Source of the DNA: Pseudeuparius sepicola
Taxonomy: Eukaryota; Arthropoda; Insecta; Coleoptera; Anthribidae
DNA length: 64,000 nucleotides
NCBI GenBank assembly: GCA_963920635.1
Contig: OY987306.1
Location: 10,186,001-10,250,000 of the forward strand
Reading direction: 5' to 3'
This document shows positions 33,949 through 43,090 of this stretch, piece by piece. The notes under the pieces are model-generated. The model was not told the origin of the DNA, ran no database searches, and worked only from the letters and a program-made list of their open reading frames with translations. Both the position numbers and the translations under genes were made by a program. Each line of letters opens with the position of its first letter. Position 1 is the first letter of the stretch.

Positions 33949-34296
33949 CTACGAAGAGCTAGATTCATTAGCACAATATTTTGCCAGTTTTCCCTTGATA
34001 AAGTTTCTATCATGACTTGGAAAATAGAAAACTGTAGTAATTACATACTTTTTAAGTGTGCGCTGCCCAAAATTCTCTATGAAATCGCTCTCAATAAAAT
34101 GTTGACTACAAATGCAAGTAAATACTTGTATTCAGTGCAAAATTTTTCATTTTTATTGTTGCAATCCACTTGTCTCCAATATCACCTTATCTCTTGGAAA
34201 ACTGCAAAGTTGTTAGCAAAGATTTTTAAAAAAGGATTTATTCTTATTCTTTCCGCCCCGTTTGGTTCATCCAAATACACAACAGGAGTTGACCAT
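33949..34296 (-). pseudogene. THAP-domain pseudogene
   Basis: The minus strand from ATG at 34296 reads MVNSCCVFG, a stop where the second zinc cysteine should be, then TKRGGKNKNKSFFK. Further on in the same frame come ICSQHFIESDFIENFGQRTLK and KGKLAKYC before a final stop at 33949. Met-Val-x-x-Cys at the very start plus CSxHF about 60 residues later is the signature of the THAP zinc finger (C2CH), found in host DNA-binding factors and P-element/THAP9-type transposases. Several stops lie in between. It is a decayed copy; whether from a host gene or a P-like transposon cannot be told. Confidence 0.6.
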
Positions 34297-36129
34297 CTTT
34301 TTTGTAATTTACAACTACAAGAGTAGAGAATATAGCCACATAGCTAAATTAAATTTTCTTTCTGATCTAAAAATAATATTAAACAGAATATCAACTAAGA
34401 AAACTCAACGCCGTTTTATACGAAACTGCCACCACGACACTAACTCAAATCAAATATAAATAAAAATAATACAATAATTACTCGTATTGGGACTTGGGAC
34501 AGAAGGAAAATTACGTTTGGCAACGGAACTCGTTTGAAGCACAGGACACAAAAATAGAAAGTTAGGACAAATACCTCTTTTGTGTTATGTGTATTTTGCC
34601 GGAATCAGCTGATTTATTTACTATTTCACTTACTCAAGTTTGGCTGCCAGTTTCTCTCTCTACACTCCTTCCATCTACTTGTCAATTCAATGAAAATTTC
34701 CACAGCAGTATTGGCTTTGTTGAATTTTCAATATTGTACTGTATTTCAACAATCACAGTCCAAACTCGTTGCCTTGGTTACCACCTTTATTGCTTAGCCT
34801 TCAAAAATCACAAATAAACTGGTCAGATTATTGTCACTGTCCAAGAATATTCTCTCAGCTCCAAAAATCGCACTAAAATCGCATCATAACCTTCCAATCC
34901 CCTCAGGCCCAATTCCCAGGGCTCATATATTCAAATGGAAGCCTGGGGACCACTCTAGAATATTCCTGGCTGATGACAGATGCACAAATCAAAGTTCTAG
35001 CAAATTTCTAGAAACTGATGGAAGCTCTGCATAGAAAACAATGCAAACTAAAAGGAAATGGGGACCTGGGGGCCTCAGGCCAACAAAGATGCGACGGAAA
35101 ATGCCTCCAAATTAATCATAAAAATTATAAAACTGTGGAAGTAGAATACCCAAACTTAAAATTTAACTGCTAAATCTTTGAGTAGGTTAGAAAAGAGTGC
35201 AGACATGTTCATTGAAAGCTGATATAACAACGTTAGAGGCATCTTTCGTTACAATATATTTATATTATTGTTATTATTATTTTCCAAAATTAAAAACAAA
35301 AAATTAAGAGGGGTAGAATGTGATGTGAATAACCCAGTACGTTTTGAAAGTATCTCCCGTGGTCAATCTACTCGAAAGCCTCTTCGACCGCTGCCAGTTT
35401 GAACTCGTGCGGAGGGACATTAATAAGATCCGGGCGAAGCGGTGGAAAGATATCGGAAATGCCGGTGATTGCTGTTTGACGGGCCGGCTGACGCCCGATG
35501 GAGCGTGGATTTATTGGAGATGGCGCAGCTGCGAAAAGCATTCACCATATCAACGTGGGAAAATGCGAGAAGTCAGGGCAGAATCTGCGAGGTCTTATTA
35601 TTTGTCAATCCCCGAATATACAGAAACGCAATTTTCTTCCGATTTAATAATCTTACTTTCTTAGAAAAGCATTTTTGGCAAAATGTTCAAATGGATTAAT
35701 TAAGTTTACAGAGCTACTTAACCTTTGAAATAATTTAGGACCTAACAATGAAAATGACTGTTCAGGAAGTGGCTGAGTGAACCCTCTTTTAGTAATGTCG
35801 AAAAACAACTTAAGATTGTTCAGGCCTTGCCTTCAGGCGCCAAGTGAGAACTACCATTTTCCCTAAGTATATAATGTTTCCAACTGCACATATTCTCTAA
35901 CTGGAAGTTATTCTCAACAAGTTTGGTAGATAGATAGACAATCCCAGGCATTGTTAAAACCGTCCGCGAAATCTTGGCATACCAACTCCAAACTTTAATT
36001 ATAAGTCCTGCAGTCCTTAGGACTCGATATTAAGTTGACGTATAAGTATTTGTTATTAGTTTTTATAACGCAAAATATTTTAGGTGTCTTGCGGAAATTT
36101 TAACAATGGCTCGCAAGGTTTATAGGAAA
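34297..36129. other. non-coding, partly repeat-derived
   Basis: 34590-34800 resembles 44620-44800 (see next entry). 35275-35325 is an inverted fragment of the 26110-26310 repeat. A 106-codon plus frame at 35344-35664 has a C+G-richer, CpG-containing first half (about 35380-35560) unlike its neighbours, with no domain I recognise and no clear splice sites. Confidence 0.35.
34590..34800 (+). repeat. repeat related to 44620-44800
   Basis: Both copies share the order TGTGTTATGTG, an ACTCAAGTTT segment and CTCCTTYCA-like words. It lies just upstream (on the minus strand) of the THAP pseudogene and may be that gene's old 5' region; the second copy has no THAP text next to it. Confidence 0.4.
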
Positions 36130-36530
36130 AAATATATAATTTTTCTTGAAATCGACAGTAGTGTCCCAAAATCGTCATTAAAAGCACAGAAATCGTACAA
36201 TAATGGGCTACATTATTGTACGATTTTTTCAATAAGTAGGCCTTGGCGAGATGTAAACATCAAACGTCAGACTCGGAGAAATCGCCCGACAAAAGTGACT
36301 AAATATTTAAAACCCGGCCGATAAAGGCCCATTTAACTTTTCGTACACATTGCGAAATTCTTTCCTATAGGAGCGCGATCCTTCAGTATACATATTTTAG
36401 TAAATTTGAATATCAATAGATTTGTTATGTAGGCTACACAAGAAGCAGCAGTTTGGTTTTTCTGTACGAAGATGCCGTGTCTTGTCTTACTTGACCTAGG
36501 TAGAGAGATCGTCAAAGTCAAGCAACGCCG
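36130..36530 (+). repeat. dispersed repeat, copy 1 (inverse at 62755-63160)
   Basis: Shared blocks are TTTTTCTTGAAATCG, AGTAGGCCTTGGCGAGATGT, AAACATCAAACGTCAGAC, AATATCAA and GACCTAGGTAGAG. This copy has a perfect 16-bp stem (AAATCGTACAATAATG and inverse, 36189-36229) where the other copy has a longer, different stretch. No protein is encoded. Confidence 0.82.
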
Positions 36531-36559
36531 CGCGTAGTCGGTTCATGGACGGGTGACCC
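36489..36559 (+). repeat. 5S-rRNA-like segment
   Basis: GATCGTCAAAGTCAAGCAAC, then GCCGCGCGTAGTCGGTTCAT, then GGACGGGTGACCC resembles the middle of eukaryotic 5S rRNA (AAGTTAAGCAAC...GGGCGTGGT...GGATGGGTGACC), which contains the internal Pol III promoter. Only about 70 bases match and the 5' and 3' ends of 5S are missing, so it is a 5S-derived SINE piece or pseudogene, not a working 5S gene. The copy at 62.7 kb stops matching inside this segment. Confidence 0.5.
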
Positions 36560-36620
36560 ATTATTATTATTTTCTTGCCTAATAAAACATTTTTTTTCCG
36601 ATTTAAAAAAAATATAATAT

Positions 36621-36724
36621 GTACCTCGGCACTGAAGTTCTTTTTATGACTCATGTGGTTTATTTGCCTCGGCCAACTAAATTCCACATGAGTCATAAAA
36701 AGTTGAACTTCAGTGCCTTGGTAC
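36621..36724. repeat. short hairpin MITE
   Basis: GTACCTCGGCACTGAAGTTC and TTATGACTCATGTGG at the left are mirrored by CCACATGAGTCATAA and GAACTTCAGTGCCTTGGTAC at the right. A solitary end with the same words (AGTGCCTTGGTACA) lies at about 60460. Confidence 0.8.
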
Positions 36725-36930
36725 ATAAATAACTATTAAGACATTGAATAGGTAAGTATAGAAGGAAGCAATCCGATTATTTTAGAATGAAAAGAAGTGG
36801 CTTTCAAATGCAACACTTTAACTTGATCTTTAAGAATGAAGTGAAAGAAAAAGTTTTTTCCTGTATGTTTGTCTCTGTGGTTGATAACCAGAAGTTAAGT
36901 TGAAACTCGGTTTGGCTTTATTACAAGTCT

Positions 36931-37079
36931 AAACTCTGTTCGACGAATGTTCTTACCTACGTCAGAACTCCCGTCCTTGTCTTACTCATGAGTATACGAT
37001 GGATATTGGTCGAACCTTTCACGAGTCAGACAAGAACGGGAGTTGTGACGTAGGTACGAACATTCGTTCAACAGAATTT
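36931..37079. repeat. hairpin, arms about 57 bp
   Basis: GTTCGACGAATGTTC and CCTACGTCAGAACTCCCGT at the left pair with ACGGGAGTTGTGACGTAGG and GAACATTCGTTCAACAG at the right. The central loop is about 35 bp. No coding. Confidence 0.8.
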
Positions 37080-38259
37080 ACCTTGTTTTACACAATTTTG
37101 GTTCATTACTGATGCAAACATGTACCCCGTCGATGTTTAAAGTTTTGGTATATACTATTTAAATCATCGAATACAAAAGTCGCATAAAGGACAAATAATT
37201 CAGTACGTTTTAGGCAGCCAATTCAACTTGGCAATAAGTAAGAAAAGGACGCCAGTGGCGCAACGAGGGGAGGGGGGCCGGGCTGCAGCCCCCGTCCGAG
37301 CTCGTACCAACCAAGCGAAAAAGCGCTAAACAATGCTAGATAAAAACAATGCTACTGGATCGTTTCTTTACAAGACCGAATGATTTGTATTTTGTTTAAC
37401 CTGTATTTTTTAAGTTTATGTTATGATTTATCAAATTTACGATATTGAGGATATCTGATATCGGTGGTACACATTAGTAGTTGACATTTAATGGAAGATT
37501 AGTTGTCTGGCCGGCAGTCGGCATAGGACAGAAACACAAGTCACACGCACATGCGCCGCGGGCCTTAGAACCTAAGCAAACCTGCGCTGAACTTAAAGCT
37601 AATCTGACCTGAACTATATAAGCATGGCCTTCTGTTTTCTACTGTCCTTCATATACGGCAGGGCCGTAGATAAGGGATAAGGGGGGGTTGAGTGTTCAAA
37701 CCCTTCCTACTGAGAAAAAAGGAGAGGAAACATATCATGGTGATGTAACTTTACAATTTTCTACGCCTCAGTTAAATTGCGTGTCCTTAAAATTTCTAAA
37801 AAATTTCGTATGCGGCGCATTTTAATAAGCGAACACCTCGTTTTAATTCCTGCTTTTAAAAATCAATCATTATGAATCCATAAGGAAATAAATATCTATA
37901 TATTCTACATTTGGCCCTTTGAGAGGACATGTTAATTTATAAGATGTGGCAATAAATTTATAGGCACTAACTTATATTGTTACTTCCACGTCACTCAAGG
38001 AATTCTCTCTCGGGCTATTATGTAAAAGAAAAAAAAAGAGTACCTACCTACTTCTTACAGTTAAATTATTATTAATATGGTTTCACAGTTAACAAAGTAC
38101 AAAACTATAGTAAAATCGAGCAATTCTTACGCCTGGCGTAAACAAGAGCACGTGAGTTGAACTATTCGCCAGGGCCGCACTGAGGCACGACTTTTATTTA
38201 ATTTTAATTTTACAATGGTTTACATCAAAATATTTGGGAAAAGAATTATTGGCTTAATA

Positions 38260-38594
38260 AAAATAAATTAAAAGTAAAAAAATATTTTTAAAAAAAGCTT
38301 TTATTTAAATGCGCTAAAAAGAATAAAATAATCTTTTCTTTTAAAACTTTTACTATCAACTTATAACGTCATTCCACAATTTATATGATATAAAAGCTTG
38401 TCGCGAGATTTAAGTAGTGGTATTTACTTAGTTTGAAAACTTAAATCTCGCGACAAGCTTTTATATCATATAAATTGTGGAATGACGTTATAAGTTGATA
38501 GTAAAAGTTTTAAAAGAAAAGATTATTTTATTCTTTTTAGCGCATTTAAATAAAAGCTTTTTTTAAAAATATTTTTTTACTTTTAATTTATTTT
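38260..38594. repeat. near-perfect palindrome, arms ~165 bp
   Basis: The arms pair from AAATAAATTAAAAGTAAAAA outwards to a centre near 38427 (TAGTGGTATTTACTTAG as loop), including TTAAATCTCGCGACAAGCTT. Almost no mismatches are visible, which is striking for such length. Confidence 0.92.
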
Positions 38595-38716
38595 GTAATT
38601 TTTAGTTTGGCCAGGTGTCTGAGTCTATTCATCTCAGTTAACGCATCATTGTTGCAAGGTCGTTTGCCGGTTAGTTTAGAACAGTCTAGCTCTTCAATGA
38701 GGAGACCTTCTAATGA

Positions 38717-39200
38717 CCATCTTGAGTGTTCCGCCATGTTGGATTTAGAATGACGTCACACATATAATCATGCATTGTCATCCAAATTAAACGTGTGTAC
38801 AAAATTTCAGCTCGATCGGTTGAAATTTAACTAGTCCGCCATCTTGAGTGTTCCGCCATGTTGGATTTAGAATGACGTCACACATATAATCATGCATTGT
38901 CATCCAAATTAAACGTGTGTACAAAATTTCAGCTCGATCGGTTGAAATTTAACTAGTCCGCCATCTTGAGTGTTCCGCCATGTTGGATTTAGAATGACGT
39001 CACACATATAATCATGCATTGTCATCCAAATTAAACGTGTGTACAAAATTTCAGCTCGATCGGTTGAAATTTAACTAGTCCGCCATCTTGGGTGATCCGC
39101 CATGTTGGATTTAGAATGACGTCACACATATAATCATGCATTGTCATCCAAATTAAACGTGTGTACAAAATTTCAGCTCGATCGGTTGAAGATATCTGCT
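38717..39200 (+). repeat. four tandem 122-bp units
   Basis: CCATCTTGAGTG starts units at 38717, 38839, 38961 and (CCATCTTGGGTG) 39083. Units are nearly identical and each contains CGCCATGTTGGATTTAGAAT and TTTCAGCTCGATCGGTTGAA. They are followed by (ACAT)n at about 39235-39264. Confidence 0.95.
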
Positions 39201-39670
39201 TCAAAATTGAGTTGCAAGATTCCACCCGAACAAATTACATACATACATACATACATACATACATTGCAAGTTAAATAAAAGCTTTTAAAATGGTTCAAAA
39301 CAACGATAAAATTATTTCTGGCAGTGTCTAAAAAGCTGAAAACAACAAGGTAAAACCGCGTAACTACACTTTTGTGATCGAGTACGTCCCTGGTGCCGAC
39401 TCGGGTGAAATTTTATAGCCTACCGACCAATCGCGGATCGTCATTGAACACGTGGTTTTATTTACGCCAGGCGTACGGATTGCTCGATTTTAGTATACAA
39501 TCAGTTGCGTAATATTTTTACTAATATTAGATTACTTCAATTTTTTTTAGTTTATTAAAAATGTTTGACCTTGAAAATTTGGAAATTTTCGCCTGCGGCG
39601 CAATTCTTAACAATAAAAATGAACTTTATCAACGAGCCCCTCCTGACAACAATTTCTGGTTGCGCCACTG

Positions 39671-40212
39671 AAGGGCGCACAATGAACTGATGAACGACAA
39701 AGTTTATGGTATCGGATGTTACATAAAACAAAAGCAACTCCAAAACACCGTCAAGTTGTGCAGTTCCTTGTGTTTAAACTAACTTATGTAACGGAAGTTT
39801 TGCCACCATGTTGTAGCACTTTTGTAGTTGCACACCATGCGAACGGCAGCTTTGGGTGGTTGGAGAGCATGGTTCGTGAGTTAGGAGTTTTATTATCAGA
39901 TGTTATGAGTTCCTTTTTTTTCTTTTTGTAAAGGGAGGTAAATTAAACATCATAAACATCAAATATAAATAACTTATCTGGTCCTGGACATGCTTGTTCA
40001 GCTATGTTATGTACAAGAGAAGTACTGAGAAGTCGCAACAACTGTTGAGAACTTGTAGCGTCATGTCCCGCTTGGCAGACACTTTTTATCCACCCCGTAG
40101 GCGAAAGTGACGTAACGGTACAACCATAAAAAAACCCTAAAAATTATTCTTACTTCTGATAAATGGTGACAATAAACTTAAAAAAAACTTACCACTTCCG
40201 TGGGTATTTCTA
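39671..40212. other. no gene recognised
   Basis: A 71-codon plus frame at 39716-39931 has no motif. Nothing else can be supported. Confidence 0.3.
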
Positions 40213-40345
40213 TATACAGTGTGGATAGAAATTGTGGAATATTGCTTATATCTCTTAAAATATTCCTCATATCAAAAACATGTGTTAGGGGAAATTATTT
40301 CCCGTTTAGTGATATCAAGCAATCTTTCGTAGCACAAAAAATGTG

Positions 40346-40359
40346 GTTGCCATGGTAAC
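40346..40359. promoter_or_regulatory. RFX X-box-like palindrome in hairpin arm
   Basis: GTTGCCATGGTAAC fits the RFX X-box consensus (GTTGCCATGGCAAC). The mirror arm has the same site at 43717-43730. It is a match to a known motif inside a transposon; binding is not shown. Confidence 0.5.
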
Positions 40360-40376
40360 CGATTTAATTTTTTTAA

Positions 40377-40422
<46 letters not shown>
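40377..40422 (+). repeat. (TAA)n microsatellite
   Basis: About 15 TAA/ATA units. It is the tail of the minus-strand LINE and at the same time the target of the Dong-like element, which begins immediately after it; a few more units (ATAATAATAATG) resume at about 42362. Confidence 0.95.
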
Positions 40423-42242
40423 TTGATTCCGTACCTCACGACTGGCTCACAGGTATCTTAAAGCTGTATAAAATAGATCATCATACAGTTTCCTTTTTAG
40501 AACACGTTATGACAACCTGGCGCACTAAGATACAACTCAGAACCGCAGACAGTAACATCGAGACCGACACAATCAACATCCGAAGAGGGATTTTCCAAGG
40601 AGATTCACTCAGTCCACTGTGGTTCTGCATGGCGATGAACCCTCTATCACATCGGTTGAACTCTACAAAATACGGCTTCGCTATCAAAAGCAACAACGCA
40701 GAAGCGATCAAGTTGAATCACCTATTATATATGGATGATTTAAAACTGATCGCCGCAACCAAAAACCAACTAACGCAAATGCTTAAAATTGTAGAGGAGT
40801 TCTCCAGGGACATCGGAATGCTGTTTGGACTGGACAAGTGCCGCACCCTTAATATCATCCGGGGAAAGCTCGAACAAAGCGCACACGAGATGCAGGACGG
40901 CCGGGAGATCGAAGCAATGGGCAAGGGAGATACATACAAGTATCTCGGGATGAAACAAGCTCAAAGGATAGACCATCGAACAATGAAGACTGATTTAACG
41001 AATGAATTCATCAAGAGAGTAAGACAAGTAGTGCGAACTGATCTTAACAGCAGGAATTTGTTTAAGGCCCTGAACACGTATGCGTGCTCTGTACTCAGCT
41101 ATTCGTTCGGAATAGTGAATTGGACCAACACGGACATCAACAACCTGCAACGAAAAGTTAGGACACTACTAACAAAAGCTCATAAACATCATCCCCGTAG
41201 CGCCGTAGAAAGAACAACTCTGCCACGTCAACTAGGAGGAAGAGGATTGGCAGATCTCAGCAAGCAATTGGACCAACAAATATTAAATCTGCGTAATTAT
41301 TTCTACAGGCAGGCCAACAGCTCCACACTACATAGGGCTATATGCGGAGCAGACGTCTCAACACCGCTACGACTGACGGAACACGAGCGTCAAAATCACC
41401 ACCGAACCGACAACGATAAACTACAGAGGTGGTTGGGGAAGCCGCTGCACGGGAGGCATCCTAATGAGGTTAACCAGGAACATGTCGACAAGTTAGCGTC
41501 GAACTATTGGCTGACCTCGGGACGAATGTTCCCCGAGACTGAAGGCTTCCTACTGGCCATACAAGATCAGGTTATACCAACTCGCAACTACCTAAAATTC
41601 ATTGTAGGAGATGCATCGGTAGTGGATGACAGATGCAGATACGCGTGCCCAACTTCAGAAACAATCCAGCACATAACAGGAGGATGTCAGATGTTCGCAT
41701 CAACGGAATATAAGGAACGACACGATTCGGTTGCCAAGATCTTGCACCAGGAACTGGCGGAAAAGCTGCTGCTTGTGCAGGCAGAGAGGGTCCCATATTA
41801 CAACTACACACCTGAGCCTGTTCTTGAGAACAGCAACTACAAGATGTACTGGGATCGTACAGTTCTGACAGATCAACGAGTTGCCCATAACAGACCGGAC
41901 CTTATAATAGTTGATAAAATTTCTAGGCAGACAACTCTGATTGATGTGGCCATCCCGAACAACAACAACCTGCGTGTGAAACAAGTCGAGAAGATCGCGA
42001 AGTACAGAGATTTAGAAGAACGAATTAGAAGGCAATGGGAAATGGAGAACGTCCAGACGATTCCAATCATCATGTCAACAACTGGTGTTATACCAAAAAG
42101 TTTGCTGAGGAACATCAAGGAGCTGGGTCTAACTGATAGTCTTTACAGGTCCATGCAGAAAGCGGTACTACTTGCGACAGCCCGAACCGTCAGGAAATTC
42201 ATGGGGAGTGCAGGAACGTCCAACAACATCAATGTCACCTAA
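40422..42242 (+). pseudogene. Dong/R4-type RT with restriction-like endonuclease, truncated
   Basis: The open frame starts in the middle of RT motif A (FDSVPHDWLTG), so the catalytic aspartate before it is missing. An internal ATG is at 40509; residues below count from it. RGIFQGDSLSP (26-36) is motif B and YMDD (74-77) motif C. A CCHC knuckle follows: C376, C380, H388, C393. The restriction-like endonuclease has RPD (462-464), DVAIP (479-483) and a KxxKY run near 494-499. The C-terminal half is intact, with no stop over more than 600 codons, so the copy is young although it cannot reverse-transcribe by itself. Confidence 0.9.
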
Positions 42243-42370
42243 GGCCCGATAACATGGCAAGGGTCTCGTCCGAGCCAGATCCTTTTGGTATCCGGGATAC
42301 CCGGGATCTGAGTGAATGTTCCCCGTAGAGGGAGTGCGAATGCCTTTTGGCTAAGTCGAGATATAATAAT
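40422..42370 (+). mobile_element. Dong/R4-type LINE inserted in TAA repeats, 5'-truncated
   Basis: The R4-clade coding frame begins abruptly next to (TAA)n and the element ends in a short 3' UTR followed by TATAATAATAATG. Specific insertion into TAA repeats is the known habit of Dong elements. The 5' truncation removes everything before RT motif A, the usual outcome of incomplete target-primed reverse transcription. Confidence 0.85.
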
Positions 42371-42828
42371 AATGTTTATTCATGAAACCACAGTACATAA
42401 TGTGTTGCAACCTATGCATACATGTATTTTTTTTAAACAAAATGTTTTCTTACCGGTAGGTGACAACACTTAAACTCCTAGGCAGAAAACTACAACAAGG
42501 GTGGTTCTTTTAAACAAACATTGAAAGTAATGGACCCACAAAAACCATAACTTGCGCGTGGGCCATATTAGAACATTATTAGCTTAATATTTTTTGCAAC
42601 ACGGCACAAAATAAATAAGAGTTAATACAAACAAAATCTTCCTTAAATGTAAATAAAACAGAAAAAAAATTGCACTTTTGGTACAACTTATTTAAAAATA
42701 TACTCGTATATATATAAAGATATTTTTTTTAACAAAAGACTTCACAATTTCAAGGAACTAGGACATGACTATATTATTATGACCATACTTCAATCATACC
42801 GTTGAGTGAATTATTCCTCTCTCAACGA

Positions 42829-43090
42829 TTATACATATTCGGAACAAATTACTTTCTTAATGCTGCCCCTACCTACAGAGCACACATAAGATCTTAAATG
42901 CTTTTTAAACGACCCTAATGAGACATGTTTTATAATTTTCTCTTTTAAAGATGTATTTAAAAAATTAAACACGCGCAAAGCTAAGTGCGAATAACTCTTT
43001 TGTGTGATTGTTTTTTTTAGACATAATTGTTCTTGATTTTCCCTATGTTTTCTGTCTCGTACAGTAAGAGTGGTCAATCCTTGAATCCCT
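42829..43090 (-). pseudogene. C-terminal end of a jockey/CR1-like LINE protein
   Basis: TVRDRKHRENQEQLCLKK is followed by SHLALRVFNFLNTSLKEK and VSLGSFKKHLRSYV. The pattern (aromatic-rich N-x-L-P-like motif, then SLxxFKxxLKxYL) is the usual extreme C-terminus of insect jockey/CR1-group reverse transcriptases. The frame continues upstream into the hairpin element only by chance. RT motifs are absent. Confidence 0.6.

Larger units (their letters stand above)
38260..39290 (-). mobile_element. palindrome + 122-bp repeats + (CATA)n element, copy 1
   Basis: Outer ends carry AAGCTTTTATTTAA (left, inside the palindrome) and its inverse TTAAATAAAAGCTTTT (39271-39286). Read on the minus strand the order is end, (TATG)n microsatellite, TCTTGCAACT, tandem 122-bp units, near-perfect palindrome. 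The copy at 59563-60382 has the same order. This layout recalls DINE/Helentron-type non-autonomous elements, but I did not see a diagnostic Helitron end, so the class is an inference. Confidence 0.6.
38107..39496. mobile_element. inverted-repeat element nested in the hAT
   Basis: GTAAAATCGAGCAATTC then TTACGCCTGGCGTAAA at the left is mirrored at 39456-39494 (TTTACGCCAGGCGTA, GATTGCTCGATTTTA). Flanking TA dinucleotides suggest Tc1/mariner-like mobilisation. Its interior contains the palindrome/tandem-repeat element 38260-39290. Confidence 0.65.
37253..39670. mobile_element. hAT element hosting two nested elements
   Basis: Ends CAGTGGCGCAACGA and, inverted, CAGTGGCGCAACCA. The flanking 8-bp duplication is AAGGACGC (37245-37252) against AAGGGCGC (39671-39678), one mismatch. 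A TATATAAG box at about 37616 with a CpG-rich upstream block may be its old promoter. Another hAT-like end, CAGGGCCGTAG, starts at about 37669. No transposase frame survives. The interior from 38107 to 39496 is a separate insertion. Confidence 0.82.

Noticed and set aside
35344..35664. Bacterial contamination or lateral transfer for the CpG-rich frame
   Set aside because: The block is too short, flanked seamlessly by insect-like repeats, and shows no bacterial gene features.
36489..36559. Functional 5S rRNA gene
   Set aside because: Only the middle of the molecule is represented; ends and terminator are missing.
38717..39200. Regular repeats resembling a CRISPR array
   Set aside because: The 122-bp units are contiguous and nearly identical without unique spacers, in a eukaryotic transposon context.
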